Both the position numbers and the translations under genes were made by a program. 64,000 nt of DNA, taken from contig CM082583.2 of NCBI GenBank assembly GCA_040954595.2, positions 3,782,001 to 3,846,000 of the forward strand. The letters run 5' to 3'. Below are positions 59,281 to 64,000 of this stretch, piece after piece. Every line of letters begins with the position of its first letter. The first letter of the stretch is position 1. The stretch comes from Balanoglossus misakiensis. Its lineage: Eukaryota; Hemichordata. The notes under the pieces are model-generated. The model searched no databases. It was given only the letters and a program-made list of their open reading frames with translations, and was not told the DNA's origin.

Positions 59281-62200
59281 TTTCTGTTTCACCATCTGGG
59301 ATACCTGAAACGGAACACTCATAAGGTATCCCAGATAAGGTTAGTGCTATATAACAAACTGAACTTTACTAAAAGGCCTATCACACAAAAAAATCTTAGA
59401 CAGCATCTGATTCTAATTCAAAGTCTTAGCGATAGGCCTAGACTATATACATGTACATTGTTGTCATGGAAGGGAACTCTCTTATCACTTGTGCATGAAC
59501 AGTGCAAACCTTGCTATGTCAATAACAATTACAGAATCCACAAACTGCATAGAAGACAAACAAGGCCAGGTCACCAGCTGATGGTCAAACAGACAAGTTC
59601 ATGTTTCACCAGATCTACATTTGAACATTTATTTTATGTCATGAAACTGTGAAACTTGAGGTATCATCAGCTATTGGATTGGTGAAATTTATTATTGCTG
59701 CTAAATTGTCATACATATGATCATCATGCATTTGTATTTCTTCAATTGTTCTCTATCTGCTTGTCCACTGGCACTGTGAGAATAATCACCTGTATCAACA
59801 TCTACTGACATTTCACTCCAAGACAGTTGAAGGCTGAACTCTGAACTACATGTAACTTTCAGAAATCTTAACTAACTTTCCTTCCAAGATGTGCTGATGG
59901 TAGCATTAGTACATGTAATACTAATACTAAACAGCCATCAAATATCATATGGTCAAACTGTAACTGTAAATCACTGTTAATGTTTATTTTGACTTGCATT
60001 GCACACCATCATAATAAACAGAGTTAAACTGTAAATGGCAGTGCATATGCTACTGGAACTGATAAACATACAAGGTACACATGTATGTTGCTGATAACAG
60101 CAATAAGCTGGCAAAAAAAAACTGCAGTATGAGCTAGACACCTTTCATCTATAATGCCTTAGCTGAAAATCATAATACTATCTATTTGTATACATAATGA
60201 TCAGAGTGACATGTTAACAAATTCACCATTAATTAACCAACGATTTGTCAGAGTTTGATAATTGTAGAGGTCAGAGGTCACTGAGTACTCCATGTAAATG
60301 TCTTAAGGTCACAAAGGTCAACTAAAGTCAAGATTTGAGCAGACAGTAGAAGATCAAAATGATAACCTGAATCAATGGATTAATAAGAGATCACTATACA
60401 TACTTTTCAAAATTGGAATTCCTGCTACTTGATTTCGCCAGCGATGTTGGTATAAAAAGGTGATTAATGTGTAATTGAAAAAAAATTCAATGACAGCTGG
60501 CTACTGTTACAAATTGTGAAGTAAAGACGGTTGAAATACACATAGCAGGACATGTAACATTCCAATTGAGCAGTCTGAATTAAATGCATTGGCGAAGAAT
60601 GCTGAGATTTTATATGTATATGCTGGTATATGACCTTATATGACCTCTTATAAGTTGTAACTTTGAATAAAGGTTAGTGAATACTATTTATGTACATTTC
60701 AAGAAAATATTTTACTTCTTCTATACAGGAATCTATACTCAAGTTGTAAACAAATGTTTACACTGTCCAATTTTCAGACCAGACTACTTGTGGTCACCCG
60801 AGATCCATATGGGACATTTCACAACTGGCCTGTTATTACCAGTGTTAACAATGGTGACAATACACTTGCCAACTCGGCTATAGAAATACTGATACGGTAC
60901 AGGCTTACAATGTTATGGCTTCAGAACACTAGTAGGTTAGACAACTACCAGTTGTTGCTATGGCACCTGTGGGTGTGACACAGCAGTATTGTGAAATCCA
61001 GGGAGGCTGCGTACAAACGATTGTTATCATACTGCAATTTTTGATAGTCTTGTTCAAACAAATTCCTGACTTAAAAGTCAGCTAGTCTTTGATCCGTAAT
61101 CAAACACAAACTGGTGACTGCTCTATTGCTGAGTGCACCAATATTTGCTAGGAGATCATTGTCTGTATGGAAATACTACATGAATGAATATGTTTTTATT
61201 ATACCACTGTCCATATATATTCTTAATATTATCATGACAAAAACTGATCTTATTTAATTATTGGTATGCATTTAGATTTCTGACTGATCTCAATTCTACA
61301 GACAAAAGCGACAGAGCCATGAATTTCTGAGGTTGCAAGACACTGCAGAATAATACAAACTTGAAAGTATAAAATCCTTCATACTTATCATACACAAAAC
61401 AATATATACACGCAAGACCCTTAGCTCAAAATACCACATTTCTGTTCACCTTACTTGCAATGGGTGTATTGAAATCTATCATCATGAACTGTTGCTATGG
61501 CCTTGATTTGATAGATTAATGATAGATACATGATTGATTGGTTTTACACATTGTCGTAAATTTTATGGTGGAAATTTGTATATTTGCAGAGTTCTCATAT
61601 ATTATTTAACATCGGTATTAAATCCTTCCAGTAACTTCCTAGCAATACTTTGTCTATAGATTTATATTGGTTCATGGGTTCATGGCTATAAACTTTGTTC
61701 AGTTGCGTTGTAAATTTTCCACAGGGACATCTGGGTTTCTTTTGTCATTATGACATGTCCAATATGGACAGAGTCTTGCTTAATGATAGGTTTAATTAAA
61801 CTTTACAAAACTTTATGAGGATGCCATAAAACTCCATTATTTTTCGGATAAAACTTTCCTGAGCAGATTGAAGTCATTAGTTCCGGGATGATATATTGGA
61901 ATTTAGGAAATATGAATGACTGAAGGTTTTGTCAGATTGTCAAAGATAAATGTTCAAATTATAATATGGCTTGCCAGTAAGGCGGTATGTTTCTCAAGTG
62001 AGGACCAGTGTCTTCTGTACATTCAGAGGTGCTTCAAATGGACGGTCATACACTCAACAACTAATCTTGTTACAACCTTCACAGCAAAAGACTCTTCTCT
62101 TAGACAGTACTAAATGCAGTAGATGTATTAAATTGTTATTCAGTGCATTGCACATTCAGGTTGGCAGCCACAGTGTTTACCACTCTCAAGCAGTAAAGTC

Positions 62201-62547
62201 TACAAGTACAACTGAAGTGGTAAACAAAAAAGCTACCACCATGCAGGGCCAACTTTTATACACGTTTACTTGATCTTTATTGGAGTAACTGTGGAACAGA
62301 AAATATTGAACTGGATACCTGCCAGAAAGACAGACATTACACTGGCCCCTGGCAGTCATTCTCCAGTTATAGTGTCATGGCATGGCAATGTCCCCCAGGC
62401 AGAAACCCTGAAAAAAAACTTGTGAAGCATATCTTTTTATCAGTAAAATGCAATGAAGATGCACACATAATATCAACTGTAGGCCTGCTGTGGAAAACAT
62501 TGGTGGGTTTGCTGACTGGCTCACTTACATGTATGAAAAGAAAGCCT

Positions 62548-62645
62548 TAACCCTTTTACCACCATTGTTTGGTCCAAATCCATTGTTTTCTATGGCAAAG
62601 CTAGATCGACCTCTACAGAGGGAATATATGGGGGTGAAAGGTTTC
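62548..62645. mobile_element. Family I element, copy 3
   Basis: TAACCCTTTTACCACCATTG at the left, GGGGGTGAAAGGTTT at the right, and the shared core TCCAAATCCATTGTTTTCTA. It lies in the first intron of EPB41L4A. Confidence 0.78.
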
Positions 62646-63269
62646 AACCCAACCTCATGATATTTATAACCCATAACAAGTAGTATTTAAAGTACCATAA
62701 AATACCATAGTTTTCAAATAAGCAAACTATAATAAAACACAGGGCTATTATTTTATGACCAGTCCACAATTTTTAATTCAGTGAAGTTTGAAATTCTGAA
62801 AGCACTGGTTTTTATTTTACTCAGGTTTTCTGTCTGTGTCTGGGGTACCCCATAAAGTTGTCAACTCAACCCATGTTTAGTGTGTGTGTGCCGGGGGTGT
62901 GAGGGGGAAGGGGGGTTGAAAGCCAAATGGCATCATGACCCAAGTTAGACCGACCTTTAGGCCAAAGGTCAAGGCTGCAATGACCTGGTCCAAAGTGTGA
63001 AGGAGATGGGACATTGCCGGTAATAACTAAGTTGTGAAACTGGAATCTAGTCAAACAAACAAATAATCAAACGCTTTCTTGCTCCAAATGTGAAATATTT
63101 AAACTTTGGACCCGCATTTCAGTTTAACTGTAAATCTTGCAAATCTGCCACCTTCAGAAACAATCAATTTGCACTTTGGTACATATGGCCCTCTTACAAT
63201 ACACATAAATATGCATGTCAGTAAATGATTTGGAACTTAGATAAGAATCGATTTATGCCAAGGTCGTGG

Positions 63270-63281
63270 GGGGGGGGGGGG
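63270..63281. repeat. Poly-G tract
   Basis: A run of about 12 G in the EPB41L4A first intron. Confidence 0.8.
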
Positions 63282-64000
63282 TCGAATCAGTGCCCAGTAG
63301 TCATACATTTGTAAGGTTGCTCGAGTGACACAATGGCTCACTTTACCAGTTACACGGATCAGTAGTTTCCCCAACATGGTGTAAAACTTTGAGTCCTAAA
63401 AGTAAACACTGCACACAGATAGCACAAATACCTGTCAAGTTGCTTTTTGTGGTGGGAAAAAAACATTGGGGTGTTAACTGTTTTCGGTTAAGTTTTGAGA
63501 TTCACAGTTGATTACCTGTTCAGTGTATGACTTTCATGTCAAGAATGCGAAACACGTGCATTAGAGGTATTTCAGCCAAGGTCAGCTACTGACATGACAC
63601 ACAAAAGTCTATGTGGTTCACTCTGGCAGCAGTGACCCCGTTTGACCTTTTGTCATCACCTGCATCCTGTATGTAATTAGTTACAGTTGAAAGCGGTCAT
63701 GGCTATCATATTTCCACATCATCATACCTTCCCATTTATCACAAATACATGCATCAATGCCCACTGAGCTAAGAATGGCAGCATTGTAACCCCTTGTCAT
63801 GCACAGATATACACCTGGTCATTTTTAAAGTGGTACTGTTCCTATTGTTTATTTTTGAGGCAACCAATGATATGGTATTTGGCCTTGAATCCTAGCGAAT
63901 TCCTCCAATGTACTTAATTCTCATTATTTGTTGGTTAAAATGACACCAACTACATTTTATACCTCAGTGAACTAAAAATGAACAAACCCAATGCACATTT

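Larger units (their letters stand above)
55254..64000. other. EPB41L4A first intron (5' part of gene beyond window)
   Basis: At least 8.7 kb with no exon matching the expected N-terminal FERM segment. It contains family K (55794-56420), a GATT/GACT microsatellite (59158-59280), family I (62548-62645) and a poly-G run (63270-63281). Short ORFs, including 56483-56683, have no supporting motif. Confidence 0.65.

Noticed and set aside
59083-59322. ORF with Ser-Ile-Asn-Gln repeats
   Set aside because: Translation of the GATT microsatellite.

Overview
The window is animal nuclear DNA. It is AT-rich, with GT-AG introns of about 0.1 to 5.5 kb, many short foldback or MITE-like repeats, and four protein genes whose best-known relatives are metazoan. 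A MALT1-type paracaspase, an EPB41L4A (NBL4) FERM protein and a ZNF592/ZNF687-type zinc-finger protein together fit an invertebrate bilaterian. I lean towards a deuterostome such as a hemichordate, but the sequence alone does not settle the clade.

Layout. (1) 903-9386, + strand: a MALT1 paracaspase gene whose first exon(s) lie left of the window. It encodes the end of a death domain, three tandem Ig domains, a caspase-like domain with His and Cys intact, a C-terminal Ig-like region, and a TRAF6-type motif at the very C-terminus. (2) 12347-19344, - strand: a complete seven-exon gene for a 409-residue JmjC/cupin_8 protein with a signal peptide, an EF-hand and a C-terminal HDEL, so probably an ER-lumen oxygenase. 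It is convergent with MALT1. (3) A short divergent promoter region at 19345-19620 separates it from the ZNF592/ZNF687-like gene. That gene has a probable noncoding first exon ending at 19620 and one coding exon at 21084-24443. (4) 29672-55253, - strand: EPB41L4A, 20 coding exons seen, first coding exon beyond 64000. FERM-encoding exons lie at 42550-55253, and a long Arg/Ser-rich tail is encoded by a run of small in-frame cassette-like exons.

The four genes do not form an obvious pathway. MALT1 acts in CARD/BCL10/TRAF6-type signalling, the JmjC protein in the ER, the zinc-finger protein in the nucleus, and EPB41L4A at the cell cortex.

Non-coding DNA is dominated by short repeats. At least seven dispersed families have two or more copies here. 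The most striking block is 44319-48236, inside an EPB41L4A intron. It holds three related 1.2-1.5 kb elements, one nested in another, with matching 5' and 3' terminal stems and many exact DR1 nuclear-receptor, YY1-like and NF-Y-like motifs. No transposase, reverse transcriptase, rRNA, tRNA or CRISPR array was recognised. Exon boundaries were set by hand from splice consensus and reading-frame continuity.
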